Part shown: one piece after another, positions 26,501 through 36,410 of the stretch
Position numbering within the stretch: the first letter of the stretch is position 1
How the letters are laid out: the number at the start of each line of letters is the position of its first letter
Assembly (NCBI GenBank): GCA_024760905.1
Contig: CM045729.1
Span: 61,201,080 to 61,265,079 of the forward strand
DNA from: Plotosus lineatus
Lineage: Eukaryota; Chordata; Actinopteri; Siluriformes; Plotosidae
DNA: 64,000 nt
Direction: 5' to 3'
Translations under genes and position numbers: made by a program
Notes under the pieces: generated by a model
Told to the model about the DNA's origin: nothing
Database searches by the model: none
Seen by the model: only the letters and a program-made list of their open reading frames with translations

Positions 26501-28427
26501 CCACATCTTATACCATGTGATACAATCTTATACATCTTGTACTGGTGATCCAATAGAAATTCTGGGTGAACTGTTCATGTGAGGAAACTCGCCAGCATCC
26601 TATAGTAGACAATGTTCTCTATGAAGGAATGGACTAAAATGCCTCAAAGTTCATGTGCAGGACTGAATAATCGTTACCACAAATATACATTCACAGGGAT
26701 CCCTCGCTACTTCGCGCTTCAATTCATGCGGCTTCAGTGCATTGCGTTTTTCTAAAAAAAATAAATAAATCAGTTCATCAGTTCATTTTCTGTAACCGCT
26801 TCATCCTAATTAGGGTTGCGGGGAGGCTGGTGCCCACCCCAGCCAACTCAGGGCGAGGGCAGAGTACACCCAGGACAGCTCGCCAGGCCATCGCAGGGCA
26901 GAAACACGCTGACGGCTTTGCAGCCTACTCTTGTCGAAAGTCAGCAATGGTTCTTTTACATGCCTCACACCATAGACGGTGAGAGCCATGGCCGGCCTTT
27001 GATAACCCAGTTAGCTGCACTGGTGGGGACAATGACAACCTTGTGGAGAGTGGGACTCGAACCCCCAACCTTTGGATCAGCGATCCGGCGCCTTATACCA
27101 CTGGACCATCACTGCCCCCAAAAATAAATAAATAAATATTCAAATTAAAAAATAATAATCTCCCATCAAAACTACTTACATTGTTGCATCTGTGTGCACG
27201 CGCATCTGCGTGCGTTTGCATGTGTGTCATCGTTTTCTCATGCGATAACATCTGTATACATGTGTATTTATACTTTATTTACATGCTATGTTATTTTTTA
27301 AATGTTCAATTTAATTTTAATTAAATGTATTAATTTATATATATATATATATATTAATAATTAATTTAATGTTCAATGTTCAATTGCTATTATAAGCATT
27401 TATAGCATTGAATATTTATTTATTGATAATATATATACACATATACGTCAGTCAGGGGGGTTGGGGGAGGGGGTGATCCTACTTTGTGGATTTCGATGGT
27501 CGTGCGGGGATCTCGATTCCAATTAACTGCGGAAAGTGAGGGATCCCTGTATTACTGCACAAGAGGTCTGAACGCAAAAGTTCACTTCTGCCACACAAAT
27601 CTGCATTTAAATATGCAATTAAGTTATGAGGGTTTCAAGACTGCAGAATGGGCCTTATTTCCACTGGAACTGCAAAATTATTACAGTATTTCCGAATTCA
27701 TTAGTATTGCTATTATTAATGAAATTAATATACTCCAGCTTTCTTGTACTCTTCATAAAGTTTCTGTTTATTTTTATTTATTTATTTAAAAACATAGGGC
27801 CAGAATTAAGGAAGTGATCACATTCTGAATTAATTCCATCCTTTGAAACGCCTGCAAACACAGCAGTACAAATTAATGATCTGATTAATATATTCAATTT
27901 ATCATCATTTTCTTCATATTCATGAGAGGAAAAAAAAATTTTTATATTAACAGAAGTTTCTTTTAAGGACCTTTCCAAAGATATAAATGACATTGGTATC
28001 AAAAACATTGGATTTCTTTAAGTCATATACCTAAACTACTGGATCATTTTCCTCAATAAATAAATTACCAAGTCTCATAGTTCTTTTTCTTTATCTTTAA
28101 TCTGTTTTATTCAACTACTTTTAAGACTTTTATATGTCTGATAATAATTTAAATCATATCTATTTATGCAGAAATATAGAAAATAAGGTTATAAACAGTT
28201 CATATTCAAACACTACTGCATATTCATTATTTACAAATCCCATACTTGACATTGTACTGGCCGTTCTTAAAACAGCAGCGATCAGGAAACTGGCTGAGTT
28301 TTTTGGACAGGCTCTTGAGGTGCTTCTTGGTCTCATCCAGCCCTCTGTCCTGTTCATAGTCTGTAGAGGCAGAGAGAGGCAGGCCGTCCCTCACCCGCAC
28401 CACTGAGGCAAAGTGCACCATAGACAT
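18591..28427 (-). CDS. sec22a: SEC22A-like vesicle trafficking protein, complete
   Basis: SNARE-related protein of early secretory membranes (ER/Golgi trafficking). Six exons on the minus strand (28246-28427, 25159-25322, 22638-22817, 22065-22183, 21787-21852, 18591-18791) sum to 912 bases, 303 codons plus stop, and join in phase at GT-AG sites. The N-terminal longin-type part reads [18 protein letters not shown], then [20 protein letters not shown] across a junction. The C-terminal half has several hydrophobic membrane segments ([49 protein letters not shown]), as in mammalian SEC22A, rather than the single anchor of SEC22B. It ends GKAPDYNV. The start chosen is the Met equivalent to the mammalian MSM start; any 5' UTR exon lies further right. 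Human SEC22A is about 307 residues. Confidence 0.93.
19018..20586 (-). mobile_element. Tc1-like transposon copy 1 (in sec22a intron 5)
   Basis: 1569 bp bounded by CTAGTCC...GGACTAG with TA at both flanks. Long terminal inverted repeats of about 200 bp begin CTAGTCCTCCTCAAAAAATT. The transposase lies on the minus strand and is broken. It is closely similar to the copy at 36411-37966 but opposite in orientation. Confidence 0.92.
19307..20257 (-). pseudogene. Tc1 transposase pseudogene, copy 1
   Basis: It starts [20 protein letters not shown] with a paired-like HTH ([16 protein letters not shown]). It continues in another frame ([40 protein letters not shown]) and a third ([19 protein letters not shown]). 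The DD34E residues are all recognisable, in SDESKF, FQHD and PIEN. Breaks are a gap after KQWTG that joins straight to the GYRCR segment, and one missing base in the segment after FQHDL. Inactive. Confidence 0.88.
20594..21110 (+). mobile_element. Tigger/pogo-type element, 5' part
   Basis: Terminal sequence CAGACGCTCCCCGACTTATG follows TA and sits 8 bases from the end of the Tc1 element. The same start and leader (GTTAAGACGTCGTCTCTGTG) occur at 42487. The right end is not recognised, so the limit given is where the coding piece stops. Confidence 0.72.
20877..21092 (+). pseudogene. pogo/Tigger transposase N-terminal HTH remnant
   Basis: 71 codons: [19 protein letters not shown], then [19 protein letters not shown] and a CENP-B/pogo-type helix-turn-helix ([18 protein letters not shown]). 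It stops before the second HTH, and no DDE domain follows. It is a transposon relic with an intact DNA-binding start, not a host gene as far as can be seen. Confidence 0.75.
21093..21786. other. sec22a intron 5 sequence with a weak Tc1-type fragment
   Basis: Around 21178-21230 the phrase GAGCCCCGACCTCAACCTCA resembles the SPDLNP-E region of another Tc1-type transposase. The rest (21300-21786) shows no recognisable gene or repeat terminus. Confidence 0.4.
21787..21852 (-). CDS. sec22a: sec22a exon 5 (66 bp)
   Basis: Acceptor TTCTCCACAG before AATGAGGATG; donor TATCAG followed by GTAAGTGAGA. It encodes [20 protein letters not shown] plus YQ, a membrane segment in phase with both neighbours. 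The mammalian counterpart has [18 protein letters not shown]. Confidence 0.93.
22065..22183 (-). CDS. sec22a: sec22a exon 4 (119 bp)
   Basis: Acceptor TCTTGCAG before CTCCTAATCAG, with a GA repeat just upstream in the intron; donor CTGGAG followed by GTAAACTTTC. It encodes [20 protein letters not shown] then [19 protein letters not shown], a hydrophobic segment followed by the RG-HAIES signature of this family. Confidence 0.92.
22187..22230. repeat. (AG)n microsatellite at the sec22a exon 4 acceptor
   Basis: About 20 AG units on the + strand. In the transcript it is a CU tract starting just upstream of the exon 4 splice acceptor, so it makes up most of the polypyrimidine tract. Confidence 0.95.
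22638..22817 (-). CDS. sec22a: sec22a exon 3 (180 bp)
   Basis: Acceptor TTTATCATAG before ATAACTTCATTC; donor GGCATAG followed by GTATAAACC. It encodes (D)[40 protein letters not shown] and a variable linker ending KYKGI. The split Asp and Ala codons at its ends complete correctly from the neighbouring exons. Confidence 0.94.
23485..23542. repeat. (TA)n(CA)n compound microsatellite
   Basis: ATATATATATATA followed by about 20 CA units, directly left of a Tigger-type terminus at 23545. Confidence 0.95.
23545..23780 (+). mobile_element. Tigger/pogo-type terminus
   Basis: CAGTGGTACCTCACCCTATG start. The following 230 bp match, in the opposite orientation, the end at 31725-32031 (shared GGTTATGAAAA, AAACAATGCACGAGCTGCT, CCCGCTGGCCT phrases). 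It stops where a LINE fragment begins. Confidence 0.72.
23781..24319 (+). mobile_element. 5'-truncated Rex/RTE-type LINE 3' fragment
   Basis: The GC-rich frame encodes [59 protein letters not shown], and ends [27 protein letters not shown] tail follows. Such GATG-type tails are, from memory, typical of fish Rex3 (RTE clade); Rex1 is an alternative. GC content is far above that of its surroundings. Confidence 0.8.
24320..25124 (+). mobile_element. Tc1-like transposon relic, 3' half
   Basis: Degenerate transposase pieces: [16 protein letters not shown] (the DESK-like part with His for Asp), [12 protein letters not shown], then ATCTCAACCCCATTGAAACC (DLNPIET) and a [22 protein letters not shown] end, all with stops. 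The 3' end has GTGCCAATAATTACGGAGGA then CAGTGTA. The 5' half is absent; the LINE fragment lies where it should be. Confidence 0.78.
25159..25322 (-). CDS. sec22a: sec22a exon 2 (164 bp)
   Basis: Acceptor TGGTGTTTCAG before TTTCACCAGC; donor GAGTTTG followed by GTGAGTTC. It encodes [40 protein letters not shown] and [10 protein letters not shown], the longin-like core. Confidence 0.94.
25323..26690. other. sec22a intron 1, proximal unannotated part
   Basis: No exon, RNA gene or clear repeat terminus is seen. A (TTTG)n tract occurs near 26429-26450. Confidence 0.5.
26694..27549. mobile_element. Tigger/pogo-type element carrying a SINE
   Basis: Inverted ends CAGGGATCCCTCGCTACTTC and, reversed at the right, CAGGGATCCCTCACTTTCCG. 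The right flank is TA. Related shorter copies are at 45370-45666 and 62256-62624. A SINE occupies 26771-27118, and the right part contains (TA)n at 27337-27353. Confidence 0.78.
26771..27118 (-). mobile_element. composite SINE (family A head, family C tail)
   Basis: Minus-strand copy nearly identical to 12656-12995: tail GTTCATTTTCTGTAACCGCT, body TTTGATAACCCAGTTAGCTG, head ending CCATCACTGCCCCC. It is flanked by (A)AATAAATAAAT on both sides. Confidence 0.85.
27550..28245. other. sec22a intron 1, distal unannotated part
   Basis: AT-rich intron sequence between the Tigger element and exon 1. No coding or repeat structure is recognised. Confidence 0.5.
28246..28427 (-). CDS. sec22a: sec22a first coding exon
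   Basis: Starts at ATG 28425-28427 ([20 protein letters not shown]), preceded by CACTGTAAG, a plausible acceptor that would place the 5' UTR on a separate exon. It ends AATGTCAA followed by GTATGGG. The SASTDYEQ and [12 protein letters not shown] phrases match the mammalian protein. Confidence 0.92.
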
Positions 28428-28974
28428 CTTACAGTGAAAGCCTGTAAGCATGTGTGAGCATAGCATGAGTATGGACTATTTCACTTGACCGCTCAGAGAA
28501 TGAAAAGAGTACAGTTTAATAGAGTTATACGTCCTCATGATTACACTATGTGCAATACACTCAATCAAGTCAACCATGGTTGAATAAGTTGTTTGTGTGT
28601 GGGGGTGGGGGTTATGACTTCATATATAAACCCTTTCCAGTTTTCAGCAAATTTTAACAAATTAATATAAGACGAAGCTTAACGTAAAAATTTTTAACAA
28701 GAATTTTTGAGAGAGTTTGCCAGAAGCAGCCAATCAAAATCAGTGACAAAGCCACCAGACAGGAACTGTGTCAATCTCAGCAACAACTTAATGTATAAAT
28801 GGCTGACCAAAGACCCTGAAAAAACAAGTCCAGAAAGATTGTCCCCTTTTCGACTCCAGGCATTATAATAAAAAAATAAAAATAATTAAAAAAAAGGGAT
28901 GGGTTTTTGGCATGAATCTTCATATCTGAAATCATAGCTATAATTTGAAGTCATGCTATACATCCTAAGGTGGG

Positions 28975-29122
28975 TCCAGTGGCAGAATGGTTAGGGTGCT
29001 GGGCTCACGATCAAAAGCTTCTGGGTTCAAATCCAATTTAGATCCCGTCTGTGCCAAGACCCCTGGGCAAGGTCTTAACTACAAGTGTGCCTCTGTCCCA
29101 CCAGCAGTATAAATTGTATTTG
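28975..29122 (+). mobile_element. SINE family B, 5' part
   Basis: GGTGCTGGGCTCACGATCAA head, CTGGGTTCAAATCC B-box, CCTGGGCAAGGTCTTAACTA. Truncated after CAGCAGTATAAAT. Confidence 0.75.
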
Positions 29123-29557
29123 ATAGAAAAGGCTCTAAAGGGGAAGTTGTGATGACTCAAGACTCTGCTCAGACAGAGCCTATAAACAATCACCTAGTTT
29201 GACTACTCTGTATTGCTATAAGATCTTGTCAGTTTCTTCTCCAAGATTGTATTCAGCAGCCAGGCTGCCAAACAAAATGAGCCTGTATCTCAGCCAATCC
29301 TTGATCAACTAACATGAAAACTGCCGAGTATATACACCCAATCTATTGATAAAAAAGTATAACGTCTCGAAGGTAAAGTGGCAACTATGCCATAGTGAAC
29401 CTCTCGGCACTTATAAATTCTCACAGTTATATTTGTTATGTGTTGTCTGAAATGGCTTGCTGAATTCATATGCTTTCCTCCAAAGTCCGAAGAGAGTTAA
29501 CTATAAAGGTCGAACATGAATACACTACAATTAGGGTTCAGTCATCTATGGAATTTG

Positions 29558-29745
29558 GGACTGGTGGTGTAGTGGTTAGGGTGCTGGGCTCATGATCAGG
29601 GATTGAATCCCTGTTAAACCCCCACCATGTGAAGAGCCCTATGCAAGGTCTTAACTACAAATGTGCCTCCGTTCACCCAGCATAAATGGGTACCAGGTAC
29701 TAGGCTCGGGTGTAAAAAGCCCAACAGAGTTACCATCTATGAATT
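29558..29745 (+). mobile_element. SINE family B copy with internal deletion
   Basis: GGGACTGGTGGTGTAGTGGT head; the B-box region is shortened (GGGATTGAATCCCTG). It jumps from GGGTACCAG to GGGTGTAAAAAGCCCAACAG, skipping most of the body. Confidence 0.75.
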
Positions 29746-29825
29746 TGCAGTTTTATTTGGGAATTGTGTATCTACTCTTAATTTGTTGTATGAAGGCATG
29801 ACATTATGGATGTGTAAGTTCGGTC

Positions 29826-30060
29826 GGTAAGGCAAGTCTGTTGGGTTTTTACACCCAAGCCTCGTGGCTTTGCCTCGTATATTTTTATTGTATTTAGTAT
29901 ATTTTTACTGGTAGCCATTTATACTGCTGGGTGAACAGAGGCACACTTGTGGTTGAGATCTTGCCCAGGGGTCATAGCACAGTGAGGGTCTCAGTGGGAT
30001 TCAAACTCACAACCTCCCGATCATGAGCGCAGTACCCTAACCACTATGCCACCAGCCCCA
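29826..30060 (-). mobile_element. SINE family B copy, reversed
   Basis: The + strand reads tail first, GTTGGGTTTTTACACCCAAG. Then come CATTTATACTGCTGGGTGAA, GAACAGAGGCACACTTGTGG and the reversed head TACCCTAACCACTATGCCAC. The middle is shortened. Confidence 0.8.
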
Positions 30061-31045
30061 CCAATGTCTAAGTTAAGGTGGATGGAAAATATTATATAAC
30101 CCCAACGCATATGAAATGAAACAAATCTCCTTGAAAGAAATCAGCACCAATATCATTTCATTCATCCCATTTTTCATTTCTGCCACAGAATGCACCTCAA
30201 GGTGGTGGAATTTAATATATGGCAGTATTACATTTTTAAAATATTAAACCTATATTAAATATAACAGTAAAATTAATTAATATTTATTATATAGGTGTAG
30301 AAATATATGAAATATTTATTATATATTGAAATATTAATTAAGAATATAAAACATCAGTACCCTGGACAGCACCTTTGAAAATCGACATGATTTATACTCA
30401 ATGTTTCTCCAGTTCACGGTTGACTGGAGTATGAATTTACTTTTTTCCGGGTTACTGTGACTCCCATTGGAACCTTCAGTTTTTAAAACCTCAAGTAAGT
30501 GTTACAGACAACAGACGAGAAATTACCGTACTACATGATGGTGCCACCAAAACAACAAACTAGCAAAGTGTCCAGTCCAAAGCAAAGCTTGCTAATGTGT
30601 GTTAGCTTCCTTTATCGTTTAACACCGTCACAAGGCGACGAAAAACCCGCCTTGTGAAAAACAACACAAATGTGTTACTATCTTCCATTTCATTTGAACC
30701 TGTTTGCAAGCGACCCAATTTAATACAGTAATAGGTAATTACGGTAACCATGTGCATTACTGTTGTTAGGGACCTAACTAGCTTTACGAACCGAATATAA
30801 TAACGGGAATAACAATCAACAAAGCTTTCAATAACATGTCGGATTTTAAAAAATACTTTTATAATATATATTATTATAAACATTAATTTATATTCATTAA
30901 TTTAATATGAATTTTGCATGCTAACTAGCTAACTACAACCCGACATTCACTAGTATGTAGCTAGTCTTTAATCCAAACTATTCCCAGTTTACTGTGTTTT
31001 TTTTATGTTTAAAATGAATTTAAACAGAAAACACAGCTAACCTTA
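30061..31045. other. AT-rich sequence upstream of sec22a coding exons
   Basis: No exon or repeat terminus is recognised. It probably contains sec22a 5' intron sequence if the promoter lies near 31.2 kb. Confidence 0.4.
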
Positions 31046-31260
31046 ACAAATGCATTCCTCACTTTGGTGTGACTCAGATTTGCACTTGTCTAATCTCATA
31101 AATGTGCATGTTTAAGCTGTTCCTGCTTCCTGCTCTGTACCGAACACAGCGGCTTCAATGAGAAGAGCAGATTGTTTACGTGGCTCTGCGAAATGCATCA
31201 TGGGTAGCACCGCCTCTAGCGGCCGCTGACAAGAAACCCGTGCAATAGAGAGCAATGAGT
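31046..31260 (-). promoter_or_regulatory. sec22a: candidate sec22a promoter / first exon region
   Basis: A locally GC-richer, CpG-containing patch (ACCGCCTCTAGCGGCCGCTG) lies about 2.8 kb upstream of the sec22a start codon. It carries TTTACGTGGC and GCATCATGGGTAG; on the minus strand the latter reads CTACCCATGATGC, resembling a ZNF143-type promoter motif. No TATA box is evident. Position relative to the gene is the main argument; it remains an inference. Confidence 0.35.
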
Positions 31261-31724
31261 GGAGGGTTTTCACTTGTACAGTACTTGATTAGCATAATTG
31301 TGTTCATATCCAATTATAAAAAGGTTTTATTCTGAAATTTCCAGGAATATATAGCACAAGTGTACTCGTGAGTACTCATTCGTACCTAAATATAATTTAT
31401 CGAGACATTTAATATTGGGTTAACTGATATAAGAAGTGATATACGGTTCGGTGCGTATCAATAGGCAAGATGTCCGTATCGAGCACGAATTTAAAGTAGT
31501 TTGTGTATATGTATATATTGAGGCGCATTTTACATGTAAAACGCCTGATTCGTTCCAAGGCTGCCAAGACTACCCCATAAACCCTTTAAAAATGATAAAA
31601 GTACACCAATTTTGTATGGTATGTTAAAAGTAAAAGAAAATTATTTATTAAACCATTTAAACATTTTATTTAATATTAAACTATTTTATTAACATTTATT
31701 AATGAAACCATTATTAAACATTTT

Positions 31725-32031
31725 TATTAACCCGCACACACACAACACCATCTCTCTCGTTCTTTACACGAAAAGCATTATGGGAGATGCATCTCCATAA
31801 TAGCCAATGGGAGATAGCTGCGTCATCCTTCCTAGCCAATGGAAGGCCAGCGGGGCGGGATGTTCGAAGATAGTCAATGGGAAAGCAGCTCGTGCATTGT
31901 TTGAAAGTCGAGTTTGGCTCATTTTGTAAAGAGAACTTGTTTCGTATACAGAGGCAAAAATTTTTGGAAAAATGTTTTTCATAACCTGAATTTTTCATTT
32001 GCTGGGACTATCGTAAGGTGAGGTACCACTG
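31725..32031 (-). mobile_element. Tigger/pogo-type terminus, reversed
   Basis: It ends GTAAGGTGAGGTACCACTG then TA. Reversed it matches 23545-23780 over most of its length (AAACAATGCACGAGCTGCTT, CCCGCTGGCCTTCCATTGG). It abuts another terminus, CAGGTATACCTTGGCTTACA, at 32034. Confidence 0.72.
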
Positions 32032-32127
32032 TACAGGTATACCTTGGCTTACATCAATTGGTTCCAGGAGAGACGACTGGAGTTGAAAAACGACTTAAAA
32101 TCAAATTAGCTTCTCTCTAAAGATAGG

Positions 32128-33545
32128 TAATCCAGAGATTAACATTTTAGCCTGCAACAATACTTTTGAGTTTAACTGATGCAAGTGAGTCGTGTCCCAT
32201 TCCTCACCACAATGTCGGAAAATGTATCCTCGAGACATGGAAAAAATATTGTTTCATCGGGTTTAGATTATTGGCCTGCATAAGGCACTGAACACAACTA
32301 AAGAAATTAGTGGAACTGGGGTAAAAACTGTCAAATTTGATTGACCGTGACTGACCACTTGAACACTCTAAAAACAAAAACAGTGGAATTGTGACGTGAG
32401 GAGTCCAAATTTAGGGATGGAGGTGTCCGGAAGGAACGCACATGAAGTGATTCACCCATCAGGCAGAGAGACCACAGTACAGATAGCTGTATGCAGTGTT
32501 GCTTCTATTGCTCAGGTTGAGTTGTACAAATATTGTTCTACAATAAAATGAAACTGGTTTAAAATCTGAAGGTACTGAATAACTAGTTTATCCTAATTTT
32601 TTTCCTTCCCTGATACCAGTGACATTCCCCAACTACAATGTCAGGATTCCTCGGGCTTTTAAAATTTTCAGGGTCCTTCAGGGAACATGAAAAATTGTTT
32701 TCAGACATTAATTGCCATCACAGTATGCCGACCTGAACCCCAGTGAATCCGTGCTGGCAAACACTTCACAAAGTGATTCATAACCATTCCTGTTTGACAA
32801 TACATTTTAGTGAAAAAATAATGCAACTCCAGAGGGAAAAGATTGTTGTGACATTCAATGTTGTTCGAACAATACCGTGAAGATTTTGGGACATACTCAA
32901 GATATAAAAAGGTATTCTACACTAGTTCGGATTGCATTTTTATTCCTTTATAAATTGATTTTGAAAGTACAAGTTCATGAGGATGAACACGGCAACAAGG
33001 AAAATGACACATTACCACCTTTCTTTTTAAAGTCAACGTGGACTGATGATTATGGCTCGTCAAAATATTGATCAAATTCTGGAACCAATATAGGAGACTT
33101 TAGACGTCGTGAAATGTAGGACTTTTTATTTTGCATCATGTTAACTCACTGGGCCAAAACTGTACATATGGCTGGATGCATAAATCAGAGACAGGTGAAC
33201 GTGATTTCTTGGCATCAATGTGACATGGAGACCTTTGGGACAGAATAAAGCAGGATTTCCTTCAGACATATGTCTAAATACAGAAAAGTGTGGATCACAA
33301 AAAGGACAGAAAACTGGTAAACTGGGTAATATTTTGTCGTGTCATGGATACAGTAAGCATCATTTCAATGTCTCCCTTCTGTTGATACACAAAGTATTAA
33401 ACAAAAAGTGAAACAGGCCTTCTTTACCATCTGGCTACCTTTGCAATAAAATTTATTGGCCGAGTGATGGAAATGCAGCACTTGTGACCTGTGCCTCTTC
33501 TGCTTTTCTTGGCCAACACATTTCAAACCAAAATTCTGCCATGAA
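32128..33545. repeat. 1.4-kb direct repeat, copy 1 (unknown element)
   Basis: Nearly the same as 39433-40846 in the same orientation: shared TTGAGTTTAACTGATGCA, CCTCACCACAATGTCGGAAA, CTTTGGGACAGAATAAAGCA and the end ACATTTCAAACCAAAATTCT. Small indels distinguish the copies. One phrase (CCGACCTGAACCCCAGTGAA) hints at a decayed Tc1-like transposase. No open frame over 64 codons stands out. Confidence 0.9.
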
Positions 33546-33591
33546 AATGTTTCGTTTGCTGGGACTTTCGTAAGGCGAGGTACCACTGTAC

Positions 33592-33731
33592 AGGTATACC
33601 TTGGCTTACATCATTAATTGGTTCCAGGAGAGATGACTTAAGTTGAAAAAAATACTTAAATTGGCTAATTTACTTGTACAATATTAAATCCCTTGGAATT
33701 GATTAATTTCATAAGTCAAGGTACTACTTTA
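33592..33731. mobile_element. short Tigger-type MITE
   Basis: Inverted ends CAGGTATACCTTGGCTTACA and, at the right, TAAGTCAAGGTACTACTTTA enclose only about 100 bp. It abuts a copy of the terminus that also occurs at 31999-32031. Confidence 0.65.
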
Positions 33732-33737
33732 TATGTA

Positions 33738-34913
33738 CAGTAGGCCCTCGACATTCGCGGGGGTTCGGTTCCGGGCCCTCCCGCGAATCGAGATAATCCA
33801 CGAGTTCTGTACCCGGAAGTAAAACCCCATGCATCACGTCACATGCGCAAATTATCAGCCGGAAAGTTACTATGTATCCATTACATGCGTTAAAATATGC
33901 TTCTTAAACACATTCTATAGACAGTCTTACTCATTAATTCAGTATTAATATAGTAATGATTAAGAAAAACTTAATTTTACTACTGTGGTATTTATTGATA
34001 AAATAAACATTAGACAGAAAAACACCTTTCAATGCATTCTCTTTGAAAAACATACAGCACTGTAGTTTTCAAAAATGCCCACTAGAGGAACGTATTGCAT
34101 TAGGCATGAGATGACTGAATTCAGGTATGAACTGCATTAAGTCCGAGCAGCTCAGCCACGCCCCTCAGCCGGAGCGAGTACAAAACAGAATTTTTAGAGT
34201 GAGAAAGTTAGAGAGCATTACAAACCAAAAGAAGCGGTGCCGTGAGGTGAGTTAATCTTCTGGCGCAGAGGTGAGCGTGCTTTTGTTTATTTGGAGTAAA
34301 TGAGAATAGTGAATTCAAGTGTGTGCTAGCTAGCAGCTCAGCCACAACAGAGAGTAAACAGTTAGTTAGAGGCACAGCGCCAAAATTAAAGTCCCCCAAA
34401 ACACAGACCATAACAAAAAGGACATAAAAGAACAAGAAATGTAATAAATTGGATAAACAAAATGAGAAACATGCCACACCACAGTAAATAAAATATAACA
34501 AACATTTTAAACATTACCTTAAGTCATATACTGGAATATGAATTGAAAAAGACTTTAATAGTGGAGTGTTTTACAACAGTTCAGTTATTTCTCTTCATGC
34601 ATTTCAGAGGAAACTATCGTTTCTTCCAGAGAAAGTCTCATTTCTTCAGAAGAGACATCTAGCATCATTACCTTTTTCTGGCGCTTCATAGGCATTTGAG
34701 TGACATCATAGAACTTAACTGGTAATTAAAACACTAAAAAAGGCTCATTGATAACTTGTGCGCGAATGAGGAAAAAGGGGCGTTACATCATCTCAACCAA
34801 TCAGCAGGAAGGAGGACAGCCATTGGCTGAATTTGAATCACGTGCAAGCTGCTCGGCAGTCTGCAAATACTCAAACCGTGAGTGCAAAACCACGAATAGT
34901 CAAGGGCCTACTG
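33738..34913. mobile_element. Tigger/mariner-type non-autonomous element
   Basis: Inverted ends CAGTAGGCCCTCGACATTCG and, reversed at the right, CAGTAGGCCCTTGACTATTC, both flanked by TA. About 1.18 kb with no transposase frame. It contains ORF-like noise only. Confidence 0.8.
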
Positions 34914-35114
34914 TATATAAATATATATCTACAGTGGTACCTTGACTTACAAAATTAATCCGTTCAGAGAGCAAGCTCGCAAGTCAAAATGTTTGTTAGA
35001 TAAAACAAATTCCCATTGGAAATAACAGAAAACCAATTAATCCATTCCAACCCCCTCCCAAACTCAATCGGACACAAACGTGTATATTTTTGTCAAAGAT
35101 AAACTTGTTTTATT

Positions 35115-35145
<31 letters not shown>

Positions 35146-35299
35146 TTTTACAAGAATAAACAATAAGTCAACCCTTCCAAACACTGACAAAGATGTCACA
35201 TGTGCAGGAATGAGGTGTAACGGAGAAGGAAGAGAATTTTGTGCATGTGCATACTAAGAATGCCAGCGAGGAAAGGCTCGTGGTGAGCTCCCACAAGGC

Positions 35300-35815
35300 C
35301 AGTGTTTCTCAAATAGTGGGGCACAGTGAGATGTTGGCAGGGGCGCGTATGACCCTGGGGAACATGCTTTTTTGCCACACTGTACTAGAATTAAGTGTAA
35401 TTGCGCATCCTCAACAGTAGGTGGCAGTGGCGCTCTCACTGTGTTCCCTATGGTGTAGCCACTGCTACCTACTGTAGAGGATGCGCAATTACACTTTGTG
35501 CACATGCACAAGATTCTCCTCCCTCTCTTACCATGTGACATCTTCGAGCAGTCGATGATCAGAAGGGTTAGTTGACTTGTTTATTCTGCTTTATTATTAA
35601 TTATTGATGTGAATGTACATCTATTATGAAATATTTGTTTTTACATGTTTATCTGTAATATATTATGTAAAATGTGTTTGTGGCAGGTTATACGAGTTTG
35701 AGAATGGGTTGGACCAGATTAATTGGTTTTCTATTATGGAATAATTGTCAGGGGTGTGTGAAATGTTTTTTTTTTTTCTTCCTATGGGGCATCACAAAAT
35801 AATTGAGAAGCACTG
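35300..35815. mobile_element. hAT-type MITE with internal hairpin
   Basis: Ends CAGTGTTTCTCAAATAGTGG and AATAATTGAGAAGCACTG are inverted relatives of the element at 2378-3689. The 8-bp flanks are CACAAGGC (35292-35299) and CGCAAGGG (35816-35823), 6 of 8 equal. No coding capacity. Confidence 0.78.
35393..35496. repeat. long inverted repeat (hairpin), 39-nt arms
   Basis: The left arm 35393-35431 begins AAGTGTAATTGCGCATCCTC. The right arm 35458-35496 is its reverse complement with two mismatches, separated by 26 bases. It would form a stable hairpin in RNA or single-stranded DNA. Confidence 0.93.
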
Positions 35816-36004
35816 CGCAAGGGGTTCTACTGGCGAGGAAGAATATAAGGCTTGGAATCGGCCTGGAAAAGCCATTTCCACAGCAGAGCTCAAATCAAAA
35901 ATTTGCTCGTTGGTTAGGGCAGATTTTTGGTGAGATCGAAAGTCATCACAGAAAATTCATGATTAAAGGCACTTGTAAGTCATGGTACCATTTTATACAT
36001 ATTA

Positions 36005-36290
36005 TAATCAATTTTCCTTTCGGCTGTTCCCTTCAGGGGAACACGGCAAATCATCTGCCTCCATCTCAACCTATCCTCTGCATCTTCTCTTACTCCAACT
36101 TCCTTCATGACGTCCTTCACCACGTCCATAAATCTTCTCTTTGGTCTTCCGCCTGGTAGTTCCAACCTCAGCATCCTACTACCAATATATTCACTATCCC
36201 TCCTCTGTACATGTCCAAACCATCTCAATCTAGCCACTCTGACTTTGTCTCCAAAACATCTTACATGTGCTGTTCCTTTGACGTACTCCT
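36005..36290 (-). mobile_element. RTE LINE 3'-end fragment
   Basis: Minus-strand frame [36 protein letters not shown], matching the C-terminus of the LINE at 8976-12117. It ends with a decayed CTGTTCCCTTCAGGGGAACA version of the tail. 5' truncated. Confidence 0.85.
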
Positions 36291-36410
36291 ATGATATGAT
36301 CATATTGACACTAACTTGTCCATATGTTTTTTTTTGAAAACCGACATAATCGAGAATGACTTAACTCGAGGTATACTTGTACACACAGTATGCACACATA
36401 CAGGTACATA

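Larger units (their letters stand above)
34932..35993. mobile_element. Tigger-type element carrying a hAT MITE
   Basis: Left end CAGTGGTACCTTGACTTACA after TA. The right end, CTTGTAAGTCATGGTACCA, is its inverted counterpart. A hAT MITE is inserted at 35300-35815. A (TA)n plus poly-T tract lies at 35118-35150. Confidence 0.65.

Noticed and set aside
30602..30883. 93-codon minus-strand frame upstream of SEC22A
   Set aside because: No recognised motif, AT-rich hydrophobic composition, no splice context; likely chance.
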